Assembly (NCBI RefSeq): GCF_014773485.1
Contig: NZ_JACXBP010000005.1
Coordinates: 1 to 64,000 of the forward strand
DNA: 64,000 bases
Direction: 5' to 3'
DNA from: Erwinia aphidicola
GTDB taxonomy: Bacteria > Pseudomonadota > Gammaproteobacteria > Enterobacterales > Enterobacteriaceae
The position numbers and the translations under genes are program-made. Below are positions 45,015 to 53,869 of the stretch, piece by piece (position 1 is the first letter of the stretch; each line of letters begins with the position of its first letter). Under the pieces are notes generated by a model. It did not search any database. It was given only the letters and a program-made list of their open reading frames with translations, and was not told the origin of the DNA.

Positions 45015-45962
45015 ATGTGGCGTTATCTCCTGCGGCGGCTGATTGGCGTGATCCCGGTGATCGTTGGCCTGTCGCTGATTGTCTTTTTGATTATGGCGAT
45101 GATCCCCGGCAACCCGGCGCAGGCGCTGCTGGGCGCTTATGCCACGCCGGAAAATGTCGCGCGCGTCAGCGGCGAGCTGGGGTTGGACAAACCGCTGTGG
45201 CAGCAATATTTCATCTGGGTAAATAACCTGCTGCACGGCGATTTTGGCCGCTCCTACGTGCTGAATCGCCCGGTGATTGATGAAGTGCTGGAGCGCTTTG
45301 CAGCCACTCTGCTGCTTGGCGGCTGTGCGCTGCTGCTCAGCGTGATCTTCGGCCTGCTGGCCGGAGTCACCTCGGCGGTGCGCCAGTTTGGCTGGGGTGA
45401 CCGGCTGATCACCCTGCTGGTGCTGGTGGGCATTTCGCTGCCGTCGTTTCTCATCGGGCTGCTGATGATTATGCTGTTTGCCGTCAGCCTGCGCTGGTTT
45501 CCGGCTTCCGGCATGTTTGCTATCTACGGCGGTGGCGGCGCAGGCGATCTGCTGCATCACCTGGTCCTGCCAACCGTCACGCTGGCGGTGGTCGCCACCG
45601 GGGTGATTGCCCGCCTGACGCGCACCGCGATGCTGGAAGTGCTGCGCCAGGACTATATTCGTACCGCGCGCGCCAAGGGCGTCAGCGAACGCCGGGTAAT
45701 CTGGCGTCATGCCTTCCGCGTCGCGCTGGTGTCGGTGATCCCTGCTATCGGTATCCAGGCCGGTTTTGTGCTCGGCGGCGCGGTATATATCGAAACCGTG
45801 TTTCAGTGGCCGGGGCTGGGAGCGATGCTGGTGAAAGCCGTCTCAACCCGCGATCTGCTGCTGGTGCAGGGCGGCGTGCTGGTGGCCGCCATTGCATATG
45901 TGTTGATCAATCTGCTGACCGATATCGTGCAGGCCTGTCTCGACCCGAGGGTAAAATCATGA
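45015..45962 (+). CDS. ABC transporter permease (DppB type)
   Basis: 315 aa with six membrane helices. Starts WRYLLRRLIGVIPVIVGLSLIVF and holds the EAA-like loop DYIRTARAKGVSERRVIWRHAFR that contacts the ATPase. Inner membrane. The start is 10 bp after the binding-protein gene with GGGGGCG upstream, and it overlaps the next gene by 4 nt. Confidence 0.93.
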   Translation: MWRYLLRRLIGVIPVIVGLSLIVFLIMAMIPGNPAQALLGAYATPENVARVSGELGLDKPLWQQYFIWVNNLLHGDFGRSYVLNRPVIDEVLERFAATLLLGGCALLLSVIFGLLAGVTSAVRQFGWGDRLITLLVLVGISLPSFLIGLLMIMLFAVSLRWFPASGMFAIYGGGGAGDLLHHLVLPTVTLAVVATGVIARLTRTAMLEVLRQDYIRTARAKGVSERRVIWRHAFRVALVSVIPAIGIQAGFVLGGAVYIETVFQWPGLGAMLVKAVSTRDLLLVQGGVLVAAIAYVLINLLTDIVQACLDPRVKS

Positions 45963-47728
45963 CGGAGACAACTCTGATCCCCCCACGCCGCACCGGCTGG
46001 TCGCTGCTACTGCATAACCGGCTGGCCGCCTTTGGCCTGCTGCTGCTGGCTGTCACACTGCTTAGCGCGCTGATCGCCCCGCTGCTACCGCTGCCGGACC
46101 CGGATGCTACTGACCTGCTGCAACGCCTCGCGCCACCGCTAACGCCGGGCCATCTGCTCGGCACCGATGCGCTGGGGCGCGATATGCTGTCACGGCTACT
46201 GTGGGGCACCCGCGTGTCGGTAGCGGTCGGGCTGTGCGCCACGCTGCTGGCAGCGGTGTGCGGCACGCTAATTGGGCTGATTGCCGGCTATACCGCCGGG
46301 CGCACCGATACAATCCTGATGCGCCTGATCGACATGATTATGGCCTTTCCCTATATTCTGCTGGCGCTGGCGATTGTGGCGGTGCTTGGCCCCGGGCTGC
46401 TCAACGCGCTGTACGCCATCGCGCTGGTCAACATCCCCTTCTTTGCGCGTAACGTGCGTGGTTTAACGCTTGGCCTGCGCGGGCGCGACTTTATTCAGGC
46501 GGCGCAGCTTTCCGGTAAAAATCATCCACAAACTCTGCTGACTGAAGTGCTGCCCAACGTGCTGCCGCTGATTGTGGTCACGCTCTCTACGACCGTGGGC
46601 TGGATGATCCTGGAAACCGCCGGACTCTCTTTCCTCGGTCTGGGCACGCAGCCACCGGATGCGGATTTAGGCTCCATGCTCGGCCAGGGGCGCAATCAGC
46701 TGTTTATCGCGCCACACGTGGCGCTGGTACCTGGGGTGATGATTTTTGTCCTGGTGATCGCCTTTAACCTGCTGGGTGACGGCATTCGCGACTTGCTCGA
46801 TCCGCGGTTGAAATCCGGCGCACTGCTGCGATCGCAGGCGATGACCCGCGTACAGCGTGCCGCGGTCCCGCCGCGCAAAGCCCCCGAGGCCCTGCTGGAA
46901 GTGGTCGATTTACAGGTCGCCTTTCACCGCGGCAGCCACCCGGTGCCCACCGTGAAAGGCGTTAGCTTCCACCTGCAGGCCGGGGAGTGCCTCGGGCTGA
47001 TCGGCGAGAGCGGCTCCGGTAAAAGCGTCAGCGCGCTGGCGATAATGGGGCTGGTCTCCTCACCGCCAGCAGTCATTACCGGCGGCAGCATTTGGCTGGG
47101 TGATGAGGAGCTGCTGGCGCTTTCCCCGACACACATGCAGCAGCGGCGCGGCGTGCGGGTTTCCTATATTTTCCAGGACCCACTCACCTCACTGCATCCG
47201 CAAATGCGCGTTGGGCAGCAGCTGGTGGAAGCTATCCAGTGCCACCAGCCATTGAGCAACAGCGCCGCCCGAGCCAAAGCCATCGCGCTGCTGGAGGACA
47301 CCGGTATTCAGCAGGCGGCGCAGCGCTTCGATGCCTGGCCGCACCAGCTTTCCGGCGGGCAGCGCCAGCGCGTCGGCATTGCGATTGCGCTGGCGAATGA
47401 CCCGCAGGTGATCATCGCCGATGAGCCAACCACGGCGCTCGACGTCACGGTACAGGCACGTATTCTGGCGCTGTTGAACGATCTGCGCCATCGGCGCGGC
47501 CTGGCCCTGCTGTTTATCACCCATGACTTTGCCGTGGTCAGCGAGATGTGCGATCGCGTGGCGGTGATGCGCCAGGGTGAAATCGTTGAACAGGGACAGG
47601 CTACGCACGTGTTGCAGAACCCGCAGCATGCCTACACGCAGCGGCTGATTGCCAGCGTGCCGCAGCGGGGCCAGGGCCGGGCATTCCTGCAACAGATCCG
47701 CCAGTATCAGGCGCAGGAGGAAGCATGA
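45959..47728 (+). CDS. Fused ABC permease (DppC type) and ATPase (DppD type)
   Basis: 589 aa in one frame. Residues 1-285 form the second permease with its own EAA-like loop (RDFIQAAQLSGKNHPQTLLTE). From about residue 300 there is a complete ATPase: Walker A GESGSGKS, Q-loop FQDPLTSLHP, signature LSGGQRQR, Walker B VIIADEPT and the H-loop THDF. Such fusions occur in some peptide transporters but are less common than separate DppC and DppD. I see no stop or frameshift between the parts. The ATG at 45959 overlaps the previous gene; longer upstream starts lie inside it. Confidence 0.92.
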   Translation: MTETTLIPPRRTGWSLLLHNRLAAFGLLLLAVTLLSALIAPLLPLPDPDATDLLQRLAPPLTPGHLLGTDALGRDMLSRLLWGTRVSVAVGLCATLLAAVCGTLIGLIAGYTAGRTDTILMRLIDMIMAFPYILLALAIVAVLGPGLLNALYAIALVNIPFFARNVRGLTLGLRGRDFIQAAQLSGKNHPQTLLTEVLPNVLPLIVVTLSTTVGWMILETAGLSFLGLGTQPPDADLGSMLGQGRNQLFIAPHVALVPGVMIFVLVIAFNLLGDGIRDLLDPRLKSGALLRSQAMTRVQRAAVPPRKAPEALLEVVDLQVAFHRGSHPVPTVKGVSFHLQAGECLGLIGESGSGKSVSALAIMGLVSSPPAVITGGSIWLGDEELLALSPTHMQQRRGVRVSYIFQDPLTSLHPQMRVGQQLVEAIQCHQPLSNSAARAKAIALLEDTGIQQAAQRFDAWPHQLSGGQRQRVGIAIALANDPQVIIADEPTTALDVTVQARILALLNDLRHRRGLALLFITHDFAVVSEMCDRVAVMRQGEIVEQGQATHVLQNPQHAYTQRLIASVPQRGQGRAFLQQIRQYQAQEEA

Positions 47729-48510
47729 GGAATAAAGTGGTCGAAATCCGCCAGCTGACGAAAACGTTCCCCGGCAGCGCAGGCTGGTTTAGCCGCCCGG
47801 CGGCGGTTAAGGCAGTGAGAGGCATCAGCCTCGATCTCTGGCAGGGCGAGACGTTGGCGATTGTCGGCGAAAGCGGCAGCGGGAAAAGCACCCTCGCCCG
47901 CATGCTGGTCGGGCTGGAGTCCCCTACCTCCGGCAGCCTGAAGATTCAGGGTGAAGAGGCCAGCGTTCTGGCAGCCCGAGGCGTTCAGGCGTTCGGCAAA
48001 ACCATCCAGTATGTGTTTCAGGACCCGGTAGCCTCGCTCAATCCGCGCAAAACCCTGCGTCAGACGCTGAGCGTACCGCTGCAGAGGCTGTGCGGCTATG
48101 GTTCCGCACAGTGTCTGCCGCGCCTGCAGCAGCTGATGGCGGCGGTCAATATGCCGGTGGATGCGCTGAACTGCTACCCCCACGAGTTCTCGGGCGGCCA
48201 GGCGCAGCGGCTGGCGATTGCCCGCGCGCTGGCGGCCGAAGCGCAAATTTTGGTGCTGGATGAGCCGGTCAGCGCGCTGGATGTCTCCGTGCAGGCGCAG
48301 GTGCTGCTGTTGCTGGACGACCTAAAGCAGCAGTTCGGGCTCTCCTATCTGTTTATCAGCCACGATCTGGCGGTGGTCGAGTCGATTGCTGACCGCGTAG
48401 CGGTGATGAATTCTGGTACTATTGTTGAATGTGCCGCCACGGAAAAGCTGTTTCGCGCGCCAGAGCATGACTACAGCCGCCAGCTACTGGCAAGCGCCCC
48501 ACACATTTGA
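47725..48510 (+). CDS. ABC transporter ATPase (DppF type)
   Basis: 261 aa. Walker A GESGSGKST, Q-loop FQDPVASLNPRKT, signature FSGGQAQR, Walker B ILVLDEPVSALD and H-loop SHDLAVVE. Pairs with the ATPase half of the fused protein. Overlaps that gene by ATGA and is followed at once by the regulator gene. Confidence 0.93.
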   Translation: MRNKVVEIRQLTKTFPGSAGWFSRPAAVKAVRGISLDLWQGETLAIVGESGSGKSTLARMLVGLESPTSGSLKIQGEEASVLAARGVQAFGKTIQYVFQDPVASLNPRKTLRQTLSVPLQRLCGYGSAQCLPRLQQLMAAVNMPVDALNCYPHEFSGGQAQRLAIARALAAEAQILVLDEPVSALDVSVQAQVLLLLDDLKQQFGLSYLFISHDLAVVESIADRVAVMNSGTIVECAATEKLFRAPEHDYSRQLLASAPHI

Positions 48511-48524
48511 GTCAACAGGTGATT

Positions 48525-49295
48525 ATGCCCGCAGAAGATTCACGCCCGCCGGAAGCGGTAAAACGGAAACGTACCGATGAGATTGTTGATGCTATCAAGC
48601 AGAGCATCGTTGACGATAATTTGCTGCCCGGCGACCGCCTGCCACAGGAAAAAGAGCTCATTGCCCGCTTCTCCGCCGGGAAAAGCACGGTGCGAGAGGC
48701 GCTGAAAGCGCTGGAAGCTCAGGGGCTGATCCGCACCCGTACCGGCCCCGGCGGCGGCGCGTTTATCGACAGCATGCCGGAAGCCCGCGCCATGAGCCTG
48801 CTGTCGAACTACCTGTTTACCCGCGAGCTTACCATCGAACATATCTATGCCCTGCGTAAAACGCTGGAACCCCAGGTGGCCGTCAGCGCCATTGGACAGA
48901 TAGATGATGCCGGTTTTGCCCGCCTGCACCAGCTGATCGGCGTGTATGACCATCCTCCCGCCGATGAGCAGGAGCGCTGGGACCAGCGCATGGCCGAGCT
49001 GGATTTTCACGGCGTGGTCGCCAGCTACTCCAGCAACCCGCTGCTGGCGTTTTTCTGCCGGTTTTTGCAGCGCCTGCTGAAAGATCTGGCGGTGTGCAAG
49101 GACATCTACCAGCAGCCGCAGCCGGTTGATCGCCGCCAGGGAATTGAGTATCAGTACCAGCTGATCGATGCGCTGCGCCGTCAGGATGCCGTGGCGGTAG
49201 AGCGGGTGATGGTGGCACATATGGCGCACGCTGCTCAGACGATGCTGGCTTTGCAGGCCACGCTGCAGGAGCGTTTTCTGCACGACGATAGTTAA
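48525..49295 (+). CDS. GntR family regulator, FCD (FadR) type
   Basis: 256 aa. Winged helix at about residues 12-80 (PGDRLPQEKELIARFSAGKSTVREALKALEAQGLI, quoted in part as SAGKSTVREALK). The FCD ligand domain follows, with metal-binding histidines in LDFHGVVAS and VMVAHMAHAAQTM. Probably represses the ABC operon it ends and responds to its substrate. The ATG at 48525 with AGGTG upstream is chosen over the TTG at 48507 that overlaps the ATPase stop. Confidence 0.88.
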   Translation: MPAEDSRPPEAVKRKRTDEIVDAIKQSIVDDNLLPGDRLPQEKELIARFSAGKSTVREALKALEAQGLIRTRTGPGGGAFIDSMPEARAMSLLSNYLFTRELTIEHIYALRKTLEPQVAVSAIGQIDDAGFARLHQLIGVYDHPPADEQERWDQRMAELDFHGVVASYSSNPLLAFFCRFLQRLLKDLAVCKDIYQQPQPVDRRQGIEYQYQLIDALRRQDAVAVERVMVAHMAHAAQTMLALQATLQERFLHDDS

Positions 49296-49391
49296 GCACG
49301 CCGTCCAGACAACCATCTGGCCCGCAGGGCTGTGGCATGCCGCGCCCGGCTTTTATGCTACGCATGTGAAAACAGCGGCTATAGTTAAGCG

Positions 49392-51206
49392 ATGAAAAAT
49401 GTAAAACGACCTATTGAAAACCATGGCGTAATTGGTGATTTACGCACCTGTGCGCTGATCGCCGATGATGGCGCGCTCGACTACTTCTGCTGGCCAAATC
49501 TGGACAGCCCTTCGGTATTTACCGCCCTGCTCGACAGCGATGATGCCGGTCTGTTTAGCATCAGCCCCGACTGGCCCGATGCGCGGCGTATGCAGCTCTA
49601 CCTTCCCGAGAGCAATATTCTGCAAACGCGCTGGCTCGACGACCGTGGCGTGGTGGAAGTCACCGACTATATGCCGATTTGCCAACGGCAGGACAGCCTG
49701 CCGCGTATTGTGCGCCGCATTAAAGTGATCCAGGGCAGTGCCACCATTCAGCTCTGCTGCTCCCCGGTTCATGATTATGCCCGGGCGGATACGCAGGCCA
49801 CCCTCCAGACTGGCTCGGTGACCTTCCACGCTGACGGCCAGCCCACGCTGCGCCTGACCGGCGATGTCGATTTTACCCTGGACGATGCCGCCGCCGTCGC
49901 CCGCTTTGAGCTGAAGACCGGCGAGTGCCGCGAGTTTATTTTCGGCGCAGAGGAGGATCAACACCTTGATGATGAGCGCTCTGATAGCTGCTTCGAGGCG
50001 ACGCTCGCCTACTGGCGCAGCTGGAGCTCGCACAGCAGCTATCGCGGCCGCTGGCGCGAAATGGTGCAGCGCTCGGCGCTGACGCTCAAACTTTTGACCT
50101 CCTGGCAGCACGGTTCCATTGCTGCCGCCGCCACCTTTGGCCTGCCGGAAGAGCTGGGGGGCGAACGCAACTGGGACTATCGCGCCTCGTGGATCCGCGA
50201 TGCCTCTTTCAGCATGTATGCCCTGATGCGCCTGGGGTACGTGGACGAGGCGAAAAACTTTACCCACTGGGTGGCGAAGTGCGTGGAGAACAGCCATCAC
50301 GATGTGGAGAAGCTGCAGGTGATGTACCGCCTCGACAGCGGCACCGAGCTGCATGAGAGCGAACTGCTCAACCTGTCCGGTTACGCCGGTTCCACCCCGG
50401 TGCGCATCGGTAATGATGCCTGGCGCCAGTCGCAGCTCGATATTTACGGCGAGCTGATGGATGCGATTTATCTGGCGAATAAATATGGCGAGGCGATCTC
50501 GCAGCGCGGCTGGCAGCACGTCAGCCGCATGATTGACTATGTTGCCGATAACTGGAACCAGCGCGACGCCGGGATCTGGGAGATGCGCGGCGAGCCGCAG
50601 CACTTCCTGCATTCACGCCTGATGTGCTGGGTGGCGCTGGATCGCGCGCTGCGCCTCGGTGAAAAACGCTCGCTGTCGATGCCCTACGCGCGCTGGGCGC
50701 AGGCGCGGGATGATATCCGTGTCGATATCTGGCAGAACTTCTGGAACAAGGATCAGGGGCACTTTGTTGCCACGCGCGAAGGCGAATTTGTCGATGCCTC
50801 AATGCTTTTGATGCCGCTGGTGCGTTTTGTCGGCGCCACCGATCCGGACTGGCTGGCCACGCTGGATAAGATCAAGGAGAAGCTGGTGAGTGATGGGCTG
50901 GTGCGGCGCTATAACGTGGAAGAGACGCCGGCGGATGGCCTGCAGGGTGAGGAAGGGGCATTCGCCGCCTGTTCATTCTGGTATGTGGAGTGCCTGGCGC
51001 GTGCCGGACGGGTGGAGGAAGCACATTTTGAATTTGAGAAGCTGCTAAGCTACGCCAGCCCGCTCGGATTGTATGCGGAAGAGTTCGACAGTCGCGGCCA
51101 TGCGTTGGGCAATACCCCGCAGGCGCTGACCCATCTTGCCCTGATTAGCGCCGCCTACTTCCTTGACCGAAAACTCGACGGCAGCGATACCCATTGGCAA
51201 CCATGA
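49392..51206 (+). CDS. Glycoside hydrolase family 15 protein
   Basis: 604 aa, no signal peptide, so cytosolic. The N-terminal part (DDGALDYFCWPNLDSPSVFTALLD) and the alpha/alpha-barrel catalytic domain (GERNWDYRASWIRDASFSMYAL, the classic GH15 motif, quoted as NWDYRASWIRDASF) fit glucoamylase/trehalase-like enzymes that release glucose by inversion. ADGLQGEEGAFAACSFWYVE near residue 515 carries the second catalytic glutamate region. It could act on trehalose or glycogen-derived glucans. Single gene, followed by a strong hairpin. Confidence 0.92.
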   Translation: MKNVKRPIENHGVIGDLRTCALIADDGALDYFCWPNLDSPSVFTALLDSDDAGLFSISPDWPDARRMQLYLPESNILQTRWLDDRGVVEVTDYMPICQRQDSLPRIVRRIKVIQGSATIQLCCSPVHDYARADTQATLQTGSVTFHADGQPTLRLTGDVDFTLDDAAAVARFELKTGECREFIFGAEEDQHLDDERSDSCFEATLAYWRSWSSHSSYRGRWREMVQRSALTLKLLTSWQHGSIAAAATFGLPEELGGERNWDYRASWIRDASFSMYALMRLGYVDEAKNFTHWVAKCVENSHHDVEKLQVMYRLDSGTELHESELLNLSGYAGSTPVRIGNDAWRQSQLDIYGELMDAIYLANKYGEAISQRGWQHVSRMIDYVADNWNQRDAGIWEMRGEPQHFLHSRLMCWVALDRALRLGEKRSLSMPYARWAQARDDIRVDIWQNFWNKDQGHFVATREGEFVDASMLLMPLVRFVGATDPDWLATLDKIKEKLVSDGLVRRYNVEETPADGLQGEEGAFAACSFWYVECLARAGRVEEAHFEFEKLLSYASPLGLYAEEFDSRGHALGNTPQALTHLALISAAYFLDRKLDGSDTHWQP

Positions 51207-51209
51207 GCC

Positions 51210-51236
51210 TTCTGCGACGGATTTTACGTCGCAGAA
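51210..51236. other. 10-bp perfect hairpin after the GH15 gene
   Basis: TTCTGCGACG / CGTCGCAGAA with a 7-nt loop, just after the GH15 stop. No T-run on either side, so it may stabilise the 3' end instead of acting as an intrinsic terminator. Confidence 0.5.
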
Positions 51237-51393
51237 TGGTGGCTTTGCAGACAATTAATCGTAAAGATAGTTCAACAGGGTTAAATCCTGGTTTCTTCCT
51301 GAGCCGTTATGAACATATAATGTGCAGCCGGTCACAGTTGGCCAGTATTGGGTCGTTTATCAACAGTCTACATGGCGCTACACCTGAAATAAT

Positions 51394-52578
51394 ATGAAAA
51401 AGAGCATCCGTGCGTTTGTCACCCTGATTCTGGCCGCTGCGGCTTTCAGCCAATCTGCCTTTGCTGTGGTTTACCCTCTTCCGGCCGCTAACAGCCGCCT
51501 GACTGGGGAAAACCTCGAAATCACTATCCCGGAAGACAGTAAGCTTCCGCTGGAAGCTTTTGCTGCTCAGTACCAGATGGGTCTGAGCAACATTATGGAA
51601 GCTAACCCGGGCGTTGACGTTTACCTGCCAAAAGCGGGCAGCAAGCTGATCATCCCTCAGCAGCTGATCCTGCCGGACGCGCCGCGCGAAGGCATCGTGA
51701 TCAACAGTGCTGAAATGCGTCTGTACTATTACCCGAAAGGCAGCAAAACCGTTGTCGTGCTGCCTATTGGTATCGGCGAGCTGGGCAAGGATACCCCGAT
51801 TAACTGGACCACTACCGTTCAGCGTAAAAAGGATGGCCCAACCTGGACTCCGACCAAGAAAATGCATGAAGAGTACAATGCGCGCGGTGAATCACTGCCT
51901 GCTGTATTCCCGGCTGGCCCGGACAACCCGATGGGTCTGTACGCGCTGTATATCGGCCGCCTGTACGCGATTCACGGTACCAATGCCAACTTCGGTATCG
52001 GCCTGCGCGTAAGCCACGGCTGCGTGCGTCTGCGTGCTGACGATATTAAATGGCTGTTCGACCACGTGCCGGTTGGCACCCGCGTTCAGTTTATCGACCA
52101 GCCCATCAAAGCCACGGTCGAGCCGGACGGTTCACGCTATGTGGAAGTCCACAACCCGCTGTCGCAGACCGAAGAGCAGTTCAAATCACGCGAGCCTGTG
52201 CCGCTGACTATCCCTGCTTCAGTGACAAAAATTGTTGCCGATGCCAGCGTGAACAGCACCAGCATGGAAGATGCGCTGAAAGCGCGCTCCGGCATGCCGG
52301 TAAAAGTGAACGGCGAAGCGACGGTGACTGAGCCTGCGGTAGTGCCAGAGCAGGAAGGCGCACAGCCAATGGAACAGCCAATGACGCCCGTGACCACCGA
52401 AGGCGCGAACGTGGCAGATCCTGCTGCTCCAGCCGCGGCGCCAGCTGATGCGGCCGCTCCGGCCGCTGCGGACAACGGCAGTGCTCAGGCACCAGCCGAC
52501 AGCGCAACGCCTGTTGCCGCCCCGGCGATGCCTGCCCTGACGCAGCCAGGCCCGATCTACAGCCAGCCTAAATCCTGA
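51394..52578 (+). CDS. ldtB: L,D-transpeptidase LdtB (YbiS)
   Basis: 394 aa periplasmic enzyme that attaches Braun lipoprotein to murein. Signal peptide at residues 1-24 (FSQSAFA end). LysM-like part at about 40-90 ([20 protein letters not shown]). The YkuD domain (about 100-235) holds [12 protein letters not shown] and the catalytic SHGCVRL (Cys210). The core is very close to E. coli YbiS, but a Pro/Ala-rich tail of some 90 residues follows (about 305-394), absent in the 306-aa E. coli protein. A strong terminator follows. Confidence 0.93.
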   Translation: MKKSIRAFVTLILAAAAFSQSAFAVVYPLPAANSRLTGENLEITIPEDSKLPLEAFAAQYQMGLSNIMEANPGVDVYLPKAGSKLIIPQQLILPDAPREGIVINSAEMRLYYYPKGSKTVVVLPIGIGELGKDTPINWTTTVQRKKDGPTWTPTKKMHEEYNARGESLPAVFPAGPDNPMGLYALYIGRLYAIHGTNANFGIGLRVSHGCVRLRADDIKWLFDHVPVGTRVQFIDQPIKATVEPDGSRYVEVHNPLSQTEEQFKSREPVPLTIPASVTKIVADASVNSTSMEDALKARSGMPVKVNGEATVTEPAVVPEQEGAQPMEQPMTPVTTEGANVADPAAPAAAPADAAAPAAADNGSAQAPADSATPVAAPAMPALTQPGPIYSQPKS

Positions 52579-52596
52579 TTTAGCCGCGCAGTAAAC

Positions 52597-52634
52597 AAAG
52601 CCCCCCCGCCTCTTGATGGTGCGGGGGCTTTTTT
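52597..52634 (+). terminator. Rho-independent terminator of ldtB
   Basis: AAAGCCCCCCCGC / GCGGGGGCTTTTTT: long GC stem with 11-nt loop and a T-run. Confidence 0.92.
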
Positions 52635-53663
52635 CTATCCCCTTTCCCGCCGCCGAAGTACCAGCCATGCGGCTCCACAGGTGAATATCGTCACCACCAG
52701 CACCAGTAAAATAAACCCGTGCGGATTATTCGCCAGCGGCACCCCGCCAACGTTCATGCCAAAAAAGCCTGCCACCAGGTTGATCGGGAGCGCCAGCACG
52801 GTAATCAGCGTCAGGGTAAATAAGGTGCGGTTGCTCTGTTCCAGCTGCTGCGCGGCTATCTCCTCCTGCAGCAGGCGAATGCGCTCGGTCAGCCCATTCA
52901 GGTCGTTCAGTACTACCGTAAACTCTTCGGTAAACTGGCGCAGATCCTGCACCACGCTGAGGTCAAGCCAGCCCGGCGGGCGGTTGATCAGGCGAAACAG
53001 CGCGGCCGGCTCCGGAGCCAACAGGCGTTGAAAACGCAGCAGCGTGCGGCGCAGGCGGCCCAGTTCGCTGCGGTTGCTTTTACTGTGCTGCCCGAGCAGG
53101 CGTTCTTCTATCTGATCCACATACTGATTCGACTGGCGCACAATCAGGGCCAGCACATCCTCCTGCTCCGCCAGCAGCTGAGCCAGCAGTTCGGTGGAGG
53201 AGCGCAGCCCGAGCGAGGCCAGCTTGCCCTGCAAACGCTCCACCAGCCGCAGGGGCTTATGGCGGGCGCTGACCACCAGCCCATCGCGGCACCAGATCCA
53301 CAGCGTGGCACTCTCATCGCTGGTTTCGCGCGCGTTAAAGGTCACATCGTTAAGCACCGCCATCAGCGCGTCGTTCTGCCGCTCAATGCGCGTGCTGTGC
53401 GAGCCGTGCTGGATCTCATCAAAGAAATCTTCATCGACGTCAAAGTGGTTTTTCAGCCAGCGTGCAGCGGCGGCGTGGTTGAGGTTAACGTGCAGCCACA
53501 GAAATTGGCCGTCCGCCGCGCCATCGGTCCAGGCCGCGCACGACTCCTGCACCGTCAGGCTTTGCGGCGCCTGCCCCTCAACAAACCGGTAGCCGTAAAT
53601 CAGGCCGGAAACGTCATCACTGAAATCGGGTTTTTGCCGCAGAAGCGGCAGGTGTTGCGTCAT
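52635..53663 (-). CDS. zntB: CorA-superfamily zinc transporter ZntB
   Basis: 342 aa. Long cytosolic N-terminal domain, then two C-terminal membrane helices (LFTLTLITVLALPINLVAGFFGMNVGG with the GMN signature; HGFILLVLVVTIFTCGAAWLVL). ZntB forms a pentamer in the inner membrane and carries Zn2+ (uptake in recent work). The ZntB assignment within the superfamily rests on length and the N-terminal half. Converges on ldtB and shares its terminator region. Confidence 0.85.
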   Translation of the reverse strand: MTQHLPLLRQKPDFSDDVSGLIYGYRFVEGQAPQSLTVQESCAAWTDGAADGQFLWLHVNLNHAAAARWLKNHFDVDEDFFDEIQHGSHSTRIERQNDALMAVLNDVTFNARETSDESATLWIWCRDGLVVSARHKPLRLVERLQGKLASLGLRSSTELLAQLLAEQEDVLALIVRQSNQYVDQIEERLLGQHSKSNRSELGRLRRTLLRFQRLLAPEPAALFRLINRPPGWLDLSVVQDLRQFTEEFTVVLNDLNGLTERIRLLQEEIAAQQLEQSNRTLFTLTLITVLALPINLVAGFFGMNVGGVPLANNPHGFILLVLVVTIFTCGAAWLVLRRRERG

Positions 53664-53869
53664 AGTTTTCCCAGCAGCAAGCCGTTGAAGCGATAGCGCT
53701 ATCCTGCCGCATGCAGATGACAGTTTTGTTACCCCGCCCCCCCGCCAGGCAAATAACCGTTGCCGGCGTCATTGTTCTGTCACACAACCTGCGTATCACC
53801 GGATGTGGTCTACCCTCTGCCCGATTTTTGCAGCGACTCTTTCAATGCAGCCGATGCCAGTGAGGAACT

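Noticed and set aside
45806-45958. Upstream start for the fused permease-ATPase
   Set aside because: The added sequence overlaps the end of the previous permease and has no membrane or permease character.
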